Positions 1-9,626 of a stretch of DNA of 40,261 nt are shown piece by piece. The stretch lies in contig JABIFG010000058.1 in assembly GCA_018650795.1 (NCBI GenBank), positions 73,497 through 113,757 on the forward strand. Reading direction: 5' to 3'. The first letter of the stretch is position 1. Every line of letters begins with the position of its first letter. The DNA is from Fidelibacterota bacterium. GTDB lineage: Bacteria > Fidelibacterota > UBA8477 > JABMPR01. The notes below the pieces were generated by a model that saw only the letters and a program-made list of their open reading frames with translations, did not search any database and had not been told where the DNA came from. Position numbers and translations under genes: made by a program.

Positions 1-382
1 TACCGGCGAAACCTGTAAAATATCCGGCCTGTCGCATGAGGACTGGATAGGATTGATTCCATTTGGCTGATTCAAGGGATCCACGGCTGAAGCTACAGCC
101 ATGACGGTATTGATACTGACCCATCATATGGGTGGCACGACTGGGCATACAGATCGAGGTTGTATCATAATGACGATCAAAGATGACACCATCCGCAGCC
201 AACTTGTCAAAGTTCGGCGTTTTTACCTGAGCATTTCCGTTATACCCCAGAAGATGCCAGGCCTGATCATCGGTGAGGAGAAAGACGATATTGGGGCGCT
301 TCTTTTTCTTCCCCCAGGCCAGACCGGTTGCGCTGGCAGCCAACACTCCTCCGGTTATTCTTAAAAACTCTCTGCGTTGCAA
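1..382 (-). CDS. Sulfatase, N-terminal part (cut by window edge)
   Basis: N-terminal 127 residues of a formylglycine-dependent sulfatase; the rest lies beyond the left edge. A Tat-type signal (RREFLR, residues 3-8) is followed by the sulfatase start RPNIVFLLTDDQ, whose two Asp are metal ligands. CMPSR has Cys78 as the residue converted to formylglycine (C-x-P-x-R). I chose the TTG at 380-382 because an AAGGAG ribosome site lies just upstream and it gives a complete twin-arginine signal; no ATG is available there. It follows the LysE-type gene by 30 bases, so it probably belongs to the same transcript. Family is clear; substrate cannot be read from this fragment. Confidence 0.9.
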   Translation of the reverse strand, partial: MQRREFLRITGGVLAASATGLAWGKKKKRPNIVFLLTDDQAWHLLGYNGNAQVKTPNFDKLAADGVIFDRHYDTTSICMPSRATHMMGQYQYRHGCSFSRGSLESAKWNQSYPVLMRQAGYFTGFAG

Positions 383-412
383 ATATAACTCCTTATCCTG
401 CTACCCCTAAAT

Positions 413-1042
413 TTATTGACTCGAAACTGCCAGTAATGCTGCAAAACTAATAAATATGACGCCACTGACCCGACTCACCAGCATGCTGCTCCTGGGATTG
501 CTTAACCATAATTTCATTTTATGGGCCAGTACTGCATAGCCCATTAGAAACACAAAGGAAGAAATCATGAGAGTAACAATCAATCCTGCGAACTGAGGAA
601 CTAAAGCAGCTTCAGTATTCAAGAATTGTGAAAACAGTGTGGTCAGGACCAGAATAGCTTTGGGACTACTGGAGACAACGCCCAATGCCTGAATAAACAA
701 CCTCTTATCTGAGATTTCCTTATGCTCCTCTGAACCGGAAGAAACCTCGATTGGAGCATGCATTTTTAAAATGAACATGACACCCAGACCAAAAAGATAG
801 ATCACACCACCAAACTTAAAAACGGTAAAGGCGAACTCTGATGTCTTTAACAAAGTCCCCAATCCAATTACTGAAAGAACTCCCAGCAGGAACAAGGCAG
901 CCACATTCCCCAGCGCTGTAAAAGCGGATTTTCTCCAGCCATATAAAACGGAGTTTGTCACAATTAAAATAGTTGAAGGACCCGGCGAAGAAGTCGCAAC
1001 AATGACCATCGTCAAATATACTAACCAGGATTGGAAGCTCAA
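413..1042 (-). CDS. LysE/RhtB-family exporter
   Basis: A 209-residue inner-membrane protein with about six hydrophobic segments, the usual size for LysE/RhtB amino-acid or metabolite exporters. The family hallmark is in the first helix (SSPGPSTILIV, residues 18-28). The start is TTG at 1040-1042; the next ATG (residue 12) would remove most of the first membrane helix. It lies 38 bases after the esterase gene and 30 bases before the partial sulfatase, so it is probably co-transcribed with glycan-degradation genes. Family members export amino acids or related small molecules. A role in polysaccharide use, such as export of a by-product, is only inference from position. Confidence 0.82.
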   Translation of the reverse strand: MSFQSWLVYLTMVIVATSSPGPSTILIVTNSVLYGWRKSAFTALGNVAALFLLGVLSVIGLGTLLKTSEFAFTVFKFGGVIYLFGLGVMFILKMHAPIEVSSGSEEHKEISDKRLFIQALGVVSSSPKAILVLTTLFSQFLNTEAALVPQFAGLIVTLMISSFVFLMGYAVLAHKMKLWLSNPRSSMLVSRVSGVIFISFAALLAVSSQ

Positions 1043-1080
1043 TTTAGAAATTCTTTCCAGGTCAACTCAACACCTATCCT

Positions 1081-2670
1081 CTAATCATTCTTATCGGATT
1101 CAGAGAGATCATATCTAAAGGGGGCTACTGGTAAACCAGCATCATTTTTTAAGGATACATCCGGATCATTTGCCCAGGCATATCTGATGAAGACTGGTTT
1201 GCCTATTGTTGAGCAGATTACCTTGACCTGATTTCGTCTTTTTTTAATGAATCCAGTTGTCACAATATTGGCTGTTGCCGCATGATATTTGCCGTCTGCT
1301 CCAGCTAATTCAAATCCTAACACTTCATCCCCAATTGTTGAAAGTCCACCTTCAGCAAATTGGAAACTAATCATTACCGCTGTCCCTTTGAGACTCACGG
1401 TTCTTACCTCTGGACCAGAATATATAATTTCCTTTTGATAGGTATCACCCAATGCCAGGAGTGCCAAGCGATAGCCCACATCCTGTTTATTCCTGGGATG
1501 CAGATTTTTTGAACCTTCCAAATCGATGGTCACCACCATACCAGTATTTGATGTAGTTCTATGGACTTCGGACATGGACTCTCGAGTAATAGGCCAGGAT
1601 ACCTTTTCTGATTTGAGAGCAGGCAATTGGACAAAATAGAAGGGGAAATCTCCTTGACCCCATGACTGTCGCCAATTAACGATCATTGATACCAGAAGGT
1701 CACGATATTGAAATGCATCCTGCTCAGTTTTCGAGTTTGCTTCACCCTGATACCAGATAGCACCCTTCATCGCATAGGGAATTAATGGATGTATCATTCC
1801 ATTGAAGAGTCCTGAAGGAGCATTTTTATTTTTAGCCGGGCTTGGTTTGCGCTTGGGTTTCTTTGCATCAGGATTGCGTAATTTCTTGGTTTCCCATTTT
1901 TTGAGAGTTTCTTCGTATTCTGCTGTGGATTTTTGGGGGTCAAATGTGGAGAGTTTATTCTCATAGTCTTGCAGAGCTGATGTCCCTATCTCATGCTGTT
2001 CAAGCGTAGTTCGAGAGGTCCAGGCTTCCACTCTCGTCCCACCCCAGGATGAGTGGATCAAACCAACGGGAACATTCAGGTCTGTATGAATTTTACGACC
2101 AAAGAAATAAGCAACTGCTGAAAATTTCCCGATGGTTCCAGGCGAGCATGATGTCCACTCACCAACACAATCAGACTTTGGTTCATCATAGGCGGGTGTT
2201 CGTTTTACTTCGAACAGGCGAATGCTTGGATAATCGGCCATAGCAATTTCATTTTCGGAATCATTAGATTTTGCCACTGTCCAGGCCATATTGGATTGAC
2301 CGGAGCAGAGCCATACTTCACCGAGAAGGATATCATTCAAAACGATTTCATTTTCAGCATATAGGGTCATCTGATAGGGACCACCATAAGGCATGGGTGC
2401 TAGAGATGTGCTCCATTCACCCGCTTCATCGGCAATGATCTCTTGTTGCTGACCGGCAAACTCCAGATGAATCTGTTCTCCCGGATTCGCCCAACCCCAC
2501 ACGGGAATTTCTACATTTTGCTGCAAAACCATATGGTCTTGAAACAGAGCCGGTAAACGCACCTCAGCAAAAATAGTTACTGAGCTCAGTAATAATATTA
2601 TCAGAAATAGCTTATGCATTGATATAGCATTGTTTTGGTGGCTAATGTTTGGATGTCCGAGTCTCGGCAT
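1081..2670 (-). CDS. Sialate O-acetylesterase-like SGNH esterase
   Basis: A secreted carbohydrate esterase that probably removes O-acetyl groups from a glycan. It resembles 9-O-acetylesterases: an N-terminal beta domain (VRLPALFQDHMVLQQ), the catalytic-Ser block GEVWLCSGQSNM (Ser about residue 126), a Lys/Pro-rich insert, then GAIWYQGEAN and the C-terminal LHPRNKQDVGYRLA block. I chose the ATG at 2668-2670 because GGGTGATC directly precedes it and it lies 36 bases from the 17-bp operator, as in other genes here. ATGs at 2691 and 2619 are alternatives; the latter begins a compact signal peptide (MHKLFLIILLLSS). It heads the leftmost transcript. Sialic acid is not implied by the family name; acetylated algal sugars are equally possible. 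Confidence 0.87.
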   Translation of the reverse strand: MPRLGHPNISHQNNAISMHKLFLIILLLSSVTIFAEVRLPALFQDHMVLQQNVEIPVWGWANPGEQIHLEFAGQQQEIIADEAGEWSTSLAPMPYGGPYQMTLYAENEIVLNDILLGEVWLCSGQSNMAWTVAKSNDSENEIAMADYPSIRLFEVKRTPAYDEPKSDCVGEWTSCSPGTIGKFSAVAYFFGRKIHTDLNVPVGLIHSSWGGTRVEAWTSRTTLEQHEIGTSALQDYENKLSTFDPQKSTAEYEETLKKWETKKLRNPDAKKPKRKPSPAKNKNAPSGLFNGMIHPLIPYAMKGAIWYQGEANSKTEQDAFQYRDLLVSMIVNWRQSWGQGDFPFYFVQLPALKSEKVSWPITRESMSEVHRTTSNTGMVVTIDLEGSKNLHPRNKQDVGYRLALLALGDTYQKEIIYSGPEVRTVSLKGTAVMISFQFAEGGLSTIGDEVLGFELAGADGKYHAATANIVTTGFIKKRRNQVKVICSTIGKPVFIRYAWANDPDVSLKNDAGLPVAPFRYDLSESDKND

Positions 2671-2706
2671 GATCACCCTTTCAGGAAGCATATAGTGGAT
2701 TAATAT

Positions 2707-2723
2707 AGTATATTCAGTATACT
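2707..2723. promoter_or_regulatory. Putative regulator operator, site A
   Basis: AGTATATTCAGTATACT is an inverted repeat AGTATA-N5-TATACT, 36 bases upstream of the esterase ATG at 2670. It differs by one base from site B at 13978. On the minus strand both sites have ACTGG exactly 19 bases before the shared TATACTGA, so the element probably overlaps a -10 region. Binding by the GntR/LacI-type regulator of this window is inferred from the shared motif and from the copy before that regulator's own gene. Confidence 0.62.
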
Positions 2724-2841
2724 TTATCTAGGCATAAAGTCCAGTACTTTTTGCATTCAAGCCCTGTCGATTCTGTTACAAAGATAGTGTTGAGAATCAA
2801 TGTGCGATACCATTATTCTAAACAGGTAAGGCTTTGACTTA

Positions 2842-4557
2842 TTACTTCATTAGCTTTTTAATTTCTTCTGATTTTTCAAATGAGTTCAATCTCTCAGCAT
2901 TATTTTTCAGATGATTTGAGATTCTTATTGATTCAGTCAAGTCATCATCCCAATGTCGTTCTACTACCGCTTTGATATGAGGATATGCCTCATCCGAATC
3001 ACCCAGGTCATCACGCAAATCCTTGAGCTGGCGCTTCAATTGTCTGGTGATCTTTGCATATCGGGACTTTCCGTAGAGATTGATCCTCTCGTGGGGATCA
3101 TTTTTCATATCATACAATTCCCAGCCAGGTGGAGTAATAAGTGATTTGGGAGATTTTTTCTTCCCCTGCTTTTGAACCTTTTCTGGCTGTCCGTAAAAGA
3201 AAATAAGCTTCCATTCCTTGGTACGAATTCCAAAATGGGCAGGATTATAATGGTGCGCCATATGTAGCCAGTATCTATAGTAGGTAGCTGTGCGCCAATT
3301 AGGGGGCTCTTTACGAGTTTCCAGAATAGACCTGAAACTATAACCTTGCATACTTTTCGGTTTCTTCACACCGGCATATTCAAGCATCATGGGTGCAAAG
3401 TCTGTGTTGTTAATGAGAGCATCCGTTGTGGTTCCAGCTTTGATCGCTCGTGGATAACGAACAATAAATGGCATGCGCAAAGATTCTTCATACATCCAGC
3501 GTTTATCAATAAAATCATGTTCACCCAAAAACATGCCCTGATCAGCGGTATAGATGATTATGGTATTATCCAACTGACCTTCTGATTTGAGATAATCCAG
3601 CATCTTTTTAATATTGTCATCCACACCTCGGACACAACGGAGATAGCCTTTAACATAGGCCTGATACGACATCCTCTTAATCTCATCATCTGAGAGATCG
3701 TCCAGCTTATCTCTAATTGACTGATTACCGGTTCTGGCAAGTTCCTTTTTCAGAAACTTGGTTTGAGTCCGAGAACGATGCCTACGCCCAACTGATGAAC
3801 CAATTTGAGAAATAAGTTCGTCATTATGACCACGGGTTGCCATTGAACCATGCCCTTCATTGTCCCATAAACTCTCAGGCTCGGGTATGTCAATATCATT
3901 GTATAATGAAGCGTATCGATCGTGATAATCCCAGGGACCATGCGGCGCTTTAAAATGATAAAATAACGCGAAAGACTTTCTTTTATCCCGCTGCTCCAAC
4001 CACTTCACCGAACTTTCATAGATCAAATCTGAGCTATAGCCAGTCTCCTTTAACTTTGCTTCCTTTGAATCAGGTGACCTTCGCTCAAAAAATGCTGGGT
4101 TATGATATTTCCCCTGACCTTTAAAGACCTTATAGTAGTCAAACGCAAGAGGTTGCGTATTGAGATGCCATTTCCCCACAATTGCAGTTTGATAATCTGC
4201 CTGGCGCAAGTTGACAGGCAGCGTTTGATCTTTTTCGGCAACTCGCCCGCCCAGGGAAGTCACTCCATTTATATGACTGTATTGACCCGTGAGAATTGAA
4301 GCTCTGCTGGGGCTGCAGATTGAATTATTGCAAAACGTATTTTTGCAGATGATGCCTTCAGAAGCCAGTTTATCAATGGTGGGAGTAGGATTTAGTTTAG
4401 CTAAGCGCCCTCCATAGGCACCGATAGCCTCAGACGAATGATCATCTGACATGATAAATAGAATATTGGGTCTTTTTTCAGCAGCATTCAATGGGATATT
4501 GCTGAGCATGCTTACCGATGCCAGGGATGCAATTTTTAGAAATTGTCTCCGTTCCAT
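2842..4557 (-). CDS. Exported sulfatase (GlcNAc-6-/choline-sulfatase-like)
   Basis: A 571-residue sulfatase that hydrolyses sulfate esters outside the cytoplasm. A Tat-type signal (MERRQFLKIA) precedes RPNILFIMSDDH (metal-binding Asp pair), the formylglycine site CSPSR (Cys81), GKWHL near residue 130, TADQGMFLGEH and DKRWMYEESLRMPF. The C-terminal subdomain contains the YYRYWLHMAHH...HFGIRTKEWKLIFFYG block. The closest relative in this window is the sulfatase at 33888-35501, which shares the last two blocks; 12348-13940 is more distant. It lies between the GH29 fucosidase (91 bases upstream) and the esterase. Exo-acting removal of a sugar 6-O- or similar sulfate is plausible from the family, but the substrate is unproven. 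The ATG start directly begins the Tat motif. Confidence 0.93.
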   Translation of the reverse strand: MERRQFLKIASLASVSMLSNIPLNAAEKRPNILFIMSDDHSSEAIGAYGGRLAKLNPTPTIDKLASEGIICKNTFCNNSICSPSRASILTGQYSHINGVTSLGGRVAEKDQTLPVNLRQADYQTAIVGKWHLNTQPLAFDYYKVFKGQGKYHNPAFFERRSPDSKEAKLKETGYSSDLIYESSVKWLEQRDKRKSFALFYHFKAPHGPWDYHDRYASLYNDIDIPEPESLWDNEGHGSMATRGHNDELISQIGSSVGRRHRSRTQTKFLKKELARTGNQSIRDKLDDLSDDEIKRMSYQAYVKGYLRCVRGVDDNIKKMLDYLKSEGQLDNTIIIYTADQGMFLGEHDFIDKRWMYEESLRMPFIVRYPRAIKAGTTTDALINNTDFAPMMLEYAGVKKPKSMQGYSFRSILETRKEPPNWRTATYYRYWLHMAHHYNPAHFGIRTKEWKLIFFYGQPEKVQKQGKKKSPKSLITPPGWELYDMKNDPHERINLYGKSRYAKITRQLKRQLKDLRDDLGDSDEAYPHIKAVVERHWDDDLTESIRISNHLKNNAERLNSFEKSEEIKKLMK

Positions 4558-4648
4558 TACGCTTTGCCACTGCTACTCATTTAGCCTTTAACCAGAGAAG
4601 TTACTCAATGAATTACATGTTAATTGCTTAATTCGATTGGATTCCCCA

Positions 4649-6112
4649 CTAGGGTTTTGGTGGAAAACCCTTTTCCTGCTTACCGGTGTTCTTATCAAAA
4701 TGCCAGACATCCGATTTTTCATGTTTGACAGGTTTGGACCATTTCTGTTTCACCTTGAGATCACCAGAGTAGTCTACAGCGATAACTGATACATACTTAT
4801 CTGGTGCGGAGGTGGATAGATTAATCTTGATCCCGTCCTTCGTATTGGAGTATTTAACCTTTTTATTATTGGCAAGCAGAGAAACCCTCTTCACCTGCTT
4901 CGCTGGAATATCCAGAGCTAGCTCTGACCCCTCTTTCCAATCCCAAACCATGAGGTAGAGACGATTCCCTTTAGTTGAAATCCGACCCCAGGCTGGAGGA
5001 TCCCCCCAGGGACTTGCTGTGGTTCCATAGATGGCTTCACTGTTGTTATCCATCCACTTTCCAATATCCATCAAAGCTGCCACTTCTTGGTCGGCAATGC
5101 TCCCATCCGGTTTGGGGCTAACATTCAGGAGGAAATTCCCGCCTTTTCCAACCACATCTACCAGGATGTATAAAAGTTCTTCACCGGTCCTGTACACTGC
5201 ATTTTCACCCTTATACCAGAAGCCCCCTCCTCCGCTGCTGGCGGTAGGACAGTTAAATTCCCAAAATTCGGTTTTGGGTGGTACGTTTGGAACCCACTGC
5301 TCCTGGACCTTATAATCTACATAATCCAGTGTACCGCGATTGTCGAAAATGATATTGGGCTGTTTCTCACGTATCATTTGATAGATGGGAGCAGCATCTT
5401 CGCTTCCATTTTTGGGCCAGTGAATGTCAAACCAGACAATATCGATGGGTCCATAATTTCCCATGAGTTCTGAGAGTTGATCATATTCCTGCTGGACATA
5501 ATTTTTCCACAGCTCAGGGGCTTTTTCCTTATAGTCTTCGACCCAGCGATTCACTGATTTCCGCTTTGCACCCGGTTTGGCATCGATCATGGCACCCATC
5601 CCACCTGGATCTGAATAATTCAAGTGCGATGAATAGAGACCAACCTTCACATCAGCTTTGCGAAAGGCTTTGACATATTCACCCACGATATCAGGATTTT
5701 TTGATTTGCTCCACGGACAATCTGGATTAGTAATGGTCCGTTCACTCACCTTGGAGTCCCAATTGCAGAATCCATCATGATGTTTGGCCACCAATACGGC
5801 ATAACGCATTCCAGCATCACTGGCCAGCTCTGCCCACTGGTTAGGATCATATTTGACTGGATTAAAGGTTTTGTAATAATTCAAACCCTGCTCCAGATCC
5901 TTGCGCATGCTGGAGATTCTACCATTGGGAGCACCTGCCTGTGCAAAGGGTCCCCAGTGGATAAACATTCCGAATTTCCAGTCCCGCCATTCCTCCATGC
6001 GCTCTGGAGAAGCATTCTTTGCCACCTCACCGGCAGAGAGAGATGTGAGAATAAGTAGACTACAGGTAACTATTGTAATCACTAGATTTGTATGTTTTTG
6101 ATTCAATTTCAT
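4649..6112 (-). CDS. Alpha-L-fucosidase, GH29
   Basis: A retaining exo-fucosidase that would remove alpha-L-fucose from oligosaccharides in the periplasm or outside the cell. The 487 residues begin with a Sec-type signal (about 1-28, ending SLSAG). GH29 signatures follow: WFKFGMFIHWG-like WKFGMFIHWG (46-54), YAVLVAKHHDGFCNWDS (104-120, active-site His pair) and GPIDIVWFD (221-229), whose Asp229 fits the catalytic nucleophile. The acid/base residue varies in GH29 and I do not assign it. It is 31 bases from the sulfatase at 6144-7907 and flanked by sulfatases on both sides, which is the main reason to suspect a sulfated fucan or fucose-bearing glycan as the substrate of this locus. Confidence 0.93.
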   Translation of the reverse strand: MKLNQKHTNLVITIVTCSLLILTSLSAGEVAKNASPERMEEWRDWKFGMFIHWGPFAQAGAPNGRISSMRKDLEQGLNYYKTFNPVKYDPNQWAELASDAGMRYAVLVAKHHDGFCNWDSKVSERTITNPDCPWSKSKNPDIVGEYVKAFRKADVKVGLYSSHLNYSDPGGMGAMIDAKPGAKRKSVNRWVEDYKEKAPELWKNYVQQEYDQLSELMGNYGPIDIVWFDIHWPKNGSEDAAPIYQMIREKQPNIIFDNRGTLDYVDYKVQEQWVPNVPPKTEFWEFNCPTASSGGGGFWYKGENAVYRTGEELLYILVDVVGKGGNFLLNVSPKPDGSIADQEVAALMDIGKWMDNNSEAIYGTTASPWGDPPAWGRISTKGNRLYLMVWDWKEGSELALDIPAKQVKRVSLLANNKKVKYSNTKDGIKINLSTSAPDKYVSVIAVDYSGDLKVKQKWSKPVKHEKSDVWHFDKNTGKQEKGFPPKP

Positions 6113-6143
6113 GACAATAATTCCAAATACTATCGAGTTAGTT

Positions 6144-7907
6144 CTATCGTTTCTTTAAGATTTCGACATAATAGGCTGAGGTAACTTCACCACTCTTCTC
6201 AAATAGGAGTGCTTCCAGTTCGAGGGGTCCTTTAGCCAGCTTCGCAAAGAATCGAACCTGTTTATCTCTGGGATTGACACTCTGTTTCTGGAGTATTCCA
6301 TCAATTATCAACTGGGCTTCAGAGTAACTCCTTTTTTGCGCTTTGTGTGGAGATTCCGAAAAGCTCAGGCCTGATTCTCTGGGCCATCGGCTCAGGGCAA
6401 ATTCATAGTTACCAGATTCTTCAACTTCCAGAAGCCACTTCCCATGATTACGATTGCCCTTAAGTACATGGCTTTGATTCCAGACAATCTTGCCAGGTTT
6501 GGCTCCCTCAACCGGATAAACATCCATACAGGTTATACGGGTTGGATTCTCTTTCGGAGAACCAATCACAATGCGATTGATGGGTAAGAAGCCTTCCTCT
6601 ACCGACTGGTACCAGGCCTGATAATCCGACTGGAGTTGTTCAACAACCTGGGGATGACTGGGTGCCAGGTCCTGTTTCTGTCCCGGATCTTTTTCAATAT
6701 CGTATAATTCCTCACCTTTATCAACCAGACGCCACTGCTCAGTCATGATGGCAGCCGAAGCATACATCTGTGAACGTTTCTTGACCTTGGTCTCAGTAAC
6801 CAGAGTCCGGTTCGGCCAGGTTGTCTGGTTACCTTTCAATAGTGGTAGCAGGCTTGATCCATCAAGCGGGGATTTCGAATCCTGGTTCAAGCCACAGGCT
6901 TCTTGCAAGGTTGGCAATAGATCGATATGTGCGGATAATTCATCGATATCCATACCACGATTGATCCCTCCAGCGGGCCAATGGATAAAGCATGGAACCC
7001 TATGTCCACCGTCATAGGTCGATCCCTTTTTGCCGCGCATCCCACCATTGTGGAGTTTGTATTTGTCCTGCTTGTCACAGGCTGATCCATTATCTGTCAT
7101 GAATATCAATATGGTATTATCATCAAGATTGTTTTTCTTAAGAAAAGTTCTGAGACGACCCACATTGGTGTCCACATTGCTGGTCATGGCATAGAATTTC
7201 TGAACAGGTTCTGGCAGATCTTTGTACATCTCCAGATATTCATCAGGTGCCCCGATTGGAGCATGCACGGCTGTGGTTGCCAGATAACAGAAGAAGGGCT
7301 TCTTGCCTGAATCTTTAATGAATTCCATGGTGGCGTCGAATTGAACATCAGTGCAGAAACCTTTTGATGGATTCCATTTGCTACCATTCCAGTAATGCAA
7401 ATCAAAGATGTCATTGCCCCAGTAATCAGGAACTTGCCCCGGACTGCCGCCACCTATTCGGAAAACCTCATCAAAGCCTCTGTCTTCAGGACGATAGGGA
7501 TAATTATCACCGAGATGCCACTTCCCCACCATTTGAGTGCTATAACCATTAGCTTTGAATATCTGAGGCATGAGGGTTTCATCACGGTTGAGAATCTCTC
7601 TCCCACCTACGGTGTGCCAGATACCCACATGACTTGAATATTTGCCGGATAAAATGGCTGCTCTCGATGGTGAACACACAGAATTGACATGAAAATCATT
7701 CAAGCGGCTGGATTCTGAATACATTTGATCCAGAAAAGGGGTCTTGATAACAGTATTTCCGGTACAGCCCAGTTCACCATAACCCTGATCGTCGGTAAGA
7801 ATGAGAATTACATTTGGTTTACGAGCCGCTGCATTCAATAGTGAAGGCATGACTGCCATGGCCATCAGACCACCTGATAATTTCAGAAATTCCCTACGCT
7901 GCATCAT
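6144..7907 (-). CDS. Exported arylsulfatase-type sulfatase with extra C-terminal beta domain
   Basis: A 587-residue sulfatase. It has a Tat-type signal (QRREFLKLSGG), KPNVILILTDDQGYGELG, the formylglycine motif CSPSR (Cys78), VGKWHLGD, IFMTDNGSACD and MRGKKGSTYDGGHRVP, all typical of arylsulfatase A-like enzymes. After about residue 470 there is a further domain of about 115 residues (GKWLLEVEESGNYEFALSRWPRE) found in many planctomycete- and Bacteroidetes-type arylsulfatases; it is probably a beta-sandwich of unproven role. The gene starts 7 bases after the stop of the preceding sulfatase (7915-9471), so the two are surely co-transcribed. AAGGAT lies just before the tandem ATG ATG; either ATG may serve. 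Confidence 0.93.
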   Translation of the reverse strand: MMQRREFLKLSGGLMAMAVMPSLLNAAARKPNVILILTDDQGYGELGCTGNTVIKTPFLDQMYSESSRLNDFHVNSVCSPSRAAILSGKYSSHVGIWHTVGGREILNRDETLMPQIFKANGYSTQMVGKWHLGDNYPYRPEDRGFDEVFRIGGGSPGQVPDYWGNDIFDLHYWNGSKWNPSKGFCTDVQFDATMEFIKDSGKKPFFCYLATTAVHAPIGAPDEYLEMYKDLPEPVQKFYAMTSNVDTNVGRLRTFLKKNNLDDNTILIFMTDNGSACDKQDKYKLHNGGMRGKKGSTYDGGHRVPCFIHWPAGGINRGMDIDELSAHIDLLPTLQEACGLNQDSKSPLDGSSLLPLLKGNQTTWPNRTLVTETKVKKRSQMYASAAIMTEQWRLVDKGEELYDIEKDPGQKQDLAPSHPQVVEQLQSDYQAWYQSVEEGFLPINRIVIGSPKENPTRITCMDVYPVEGAKPGKIVWNQSHVLKGNRNHGKWLLEVEESGNYEFALSRWPRESGLSFSESPHKAQKRSYSEAQLIIDGILQKQSVNPRDKQVRFFAKLAKGPLELEALLFEKSGEVTSAYYVEILKKR

Positions 7908-7914
7908 GGGATCC

Positions 7915-9471
7915 TTAATAATTCTTCATCCAATCAATTTGGCGCCAGTCCTCTTCCCCATCATTTGACTGTGGACTACCTGCAGTACTTCGACCATTGG
8001 TTATATATTGTTTCATGAGACCAGCCAATTTATTGACAATTTCAGGATTTTGAACTGAGAACTCCTGGGTTTCAGTTTCATCGATTCTCATGTTGTAGAG
8101 TTGAATAGGCGGGGTCTTTACATCGGGATACTTATTGCCACCTGAACCATCATGGAGCAATAATTTCCAATCCCCCTGACGAATAGCGAAGAACCCTTTA
8201 GCTGAATGATGGACAACCGCCTCACGTATTGGTTGAGAATTGATCCCTTTCAGTGCAGGTAAGATACTTACTGAATCCTCACCAGCATTATCGGGAAGTT
8301 CCTGATCCGTAATTTCTGCACAGGTTGCCAGCATATCTGTTAAACAGATAAGTTCACTGGTTGAATGACCTGCCTGAATGGTTCCAGGCCACGTGGCGAA
8401 GAAAGGAATCCGATGACCCCCATCCCAGTTATCACGTTTACAACCACGGTATTGAGCTGAGCCATCATGACCAAACTCCTTGTGAATGGCATACATGATA
8501 CGTTCTGGACCGTTATCACTGGTAAAAATAATTAGAGTATTGTCTGCAATCCCTGTTTCTTGAACGGCCTTGACAACTTGACCTACCGCATGATCCGTCT
8601 CCATGACGAAATCGCCATATTCACCGGCCTCGCTTTTTCCCAGGAATTCTTTGTTGGGTGCTATGGGTTTATGAGGAGAATTTAAAGGCAAATACATGAA
8701 AAAGGGCTGTTCAGGCGATTTCTTTGTATGATCTTTTATATACTCAACTGCCTTATCCCTGAAACGAGGTAGTACATAATGTATATCCCAGCCTTCTACC
8801 ATCCAGCCTTCGCGTCCATTCAGTAATTGTTTAGCCTCGGGGGTTTTCTTTTTCACATAAATCGTCGGTTCTTCAACAACCCGTCGATTTTCAATAAACA
8901 CATGGGGAGGCATTCCCAGCGAACCAGAAATACCATAGTAATAATCAAATCCCAAATCCAGCGGGTTGTGTTGGATGTCCTGGTTGAAATCTACATTCTT
9001 GAGACCCAGCTTAGCCTCTTCACCATCCTTGGTTGGCCAATCCATTCCCAAGTGCCATTTGCCAATACATGCCGTTGCATATCCGGACTGCCTCAAAAGG
9101 GCTGGAACCGTTAGCCTATTTGTCGGGATCAGTGGTTTTGAATGCCCCTTTAACACGCCCCTTTTGAGTTTTGTACGCCAGGTATAGCGTCCGGCTAAAA
9201 CGCCATAGCGTGTGGGTGTACAAACACCTGAATTGGAGTGTGCATCCGTGAAATTTATGCCATTTGCTGCTAGTTGATCAATATGAGGCGTTTGAATCCT
9301 GGATTCGGGATTCAGACAACTCACATCTCCATATCCCAGGTCGTCCGCAAGGATGTAGATAATATTGGGATGTTTGCCTGACTTGAGTGGGACTTTTGGG
9401 CTGGGTGGTACACATGCAACCAGCCCCAGGGTTCCGATTCCAGCAACTTTTAGAAATTCACGGCGTTTCAT
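7915..9471 (-). CDS. Sulfatase, predicted Tat-exported lipoprotein
   Basis: A 518-residue arylsulfatase A/GALNS-like sulfatase. A Tat motif (KRREFLKVAG) runs into a lipobox LVAC with Cys20, so it is probably an exported, lipid-anchored enzyme. Key motifs are HPNIIYILADDLGYGD, the formylglycine site CTPTR (Cys84), the GRYTWRTKLKRGVL block, IGKWHLGMDW, IFTSDNGPE and WDGGHRIPFFATWPG. GAGGTGAT lies about 10 bases before the ATG. The next gene starts 7 bases downstream. The preceding intergenic region (9472-9626) holds a palindromic repeat. Related enzymes act on 4- or 6-sulfated galactose or GalNAc, but the substrate here is unknown. Confidence 0.93.
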   Translation of the reverse strand: MKRREFLKVAGIGTLGLVACVPPSPKVPLKSGKHPNIIYILADDLGYGDVSCLNPESRIQTPHIDQLAANGINFTDAHSNSGVCTPTRYGVLAGRYTWRTKLKRGVLKGHSKPLIPTNRLTVPALLRQSGYATACIGKWHLGMDWPTKDGEEAKLGLKNVDFNQDIQHNPLDLGFDYYYGISGSLGMPPHVFIENRRVVEEPTIYVKKKTPEAKQLLNGREGWMVEGWDIHYVLPRFRDKAVEYIKDHTKKSPEQPFFMYLPLNSPHKPIAPNKEFLGKSEAGEYGDFVMETDHAVGQVVKAVQETGIADNTLIIFTSDNGPERIMYAIHKEFGHDGSAQYRGCKRDNWDGGHRIPFFATWPGTIQAGHSTSELICLTDMLATCAEITDQELPDNAGEDSVSILPALKGINSQPIREAVVHHSAKGFFAIRQGDWKLLLHDGSGGNKYPDVKTPPIQLYNMRIDETETQEFSVQNPEIVNKLAGLMKQYITNGRSTAGSPQSNDGEEDWRQIDWMKNY

Positions 9472-9535
9472 TATTCACCATCACCTCTGTTAATTGATCA
9501 TAATCTTTGTCTCATTCCCATCGTACAGACCTGGA

Positions 9536-9593
9536 CCCTGAGCCTGTCGAAGGGACAATAACCTATAGTGCTCACCCTTCGAGAGCCTCAGGG
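9536..9593. repeat. REP-like palindromic repeat
   Basis: Two 19-base arms, CCCTGAGCCTGTCGAAGGG (9536-9554) and CCCTTCGAGAGCCTCAGGG (9575-9593), are inverted copies matching at 17 of 19 positions with a 20-base loop. This CCCTGAGC-TGTCGAAGGG unit resembles intergenic palindromes I know from many bacterial genomes. It lies between the GH18-like gene and the sulfatase at 7915-9471, both on the minus strand. A transcript through it would form a strong hairpin, so it may attenuate or stabilise the polycistronic mRNA. The rest of 9472-9626 shows nothing recognisable. Confidence 0.75.
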
Positions 9594-9626
9594 AGACACA
9601 AACAAACCCTCGGAATACAAGTCCCA

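Noticed and set aside
101-364. 87-codon plus-strand ORF
   Set aside because: It lies opposite the partial sulfatase, whose reading gives a Tat signal, DD pair and CMPSR; the plus-strand product resembles nothing.
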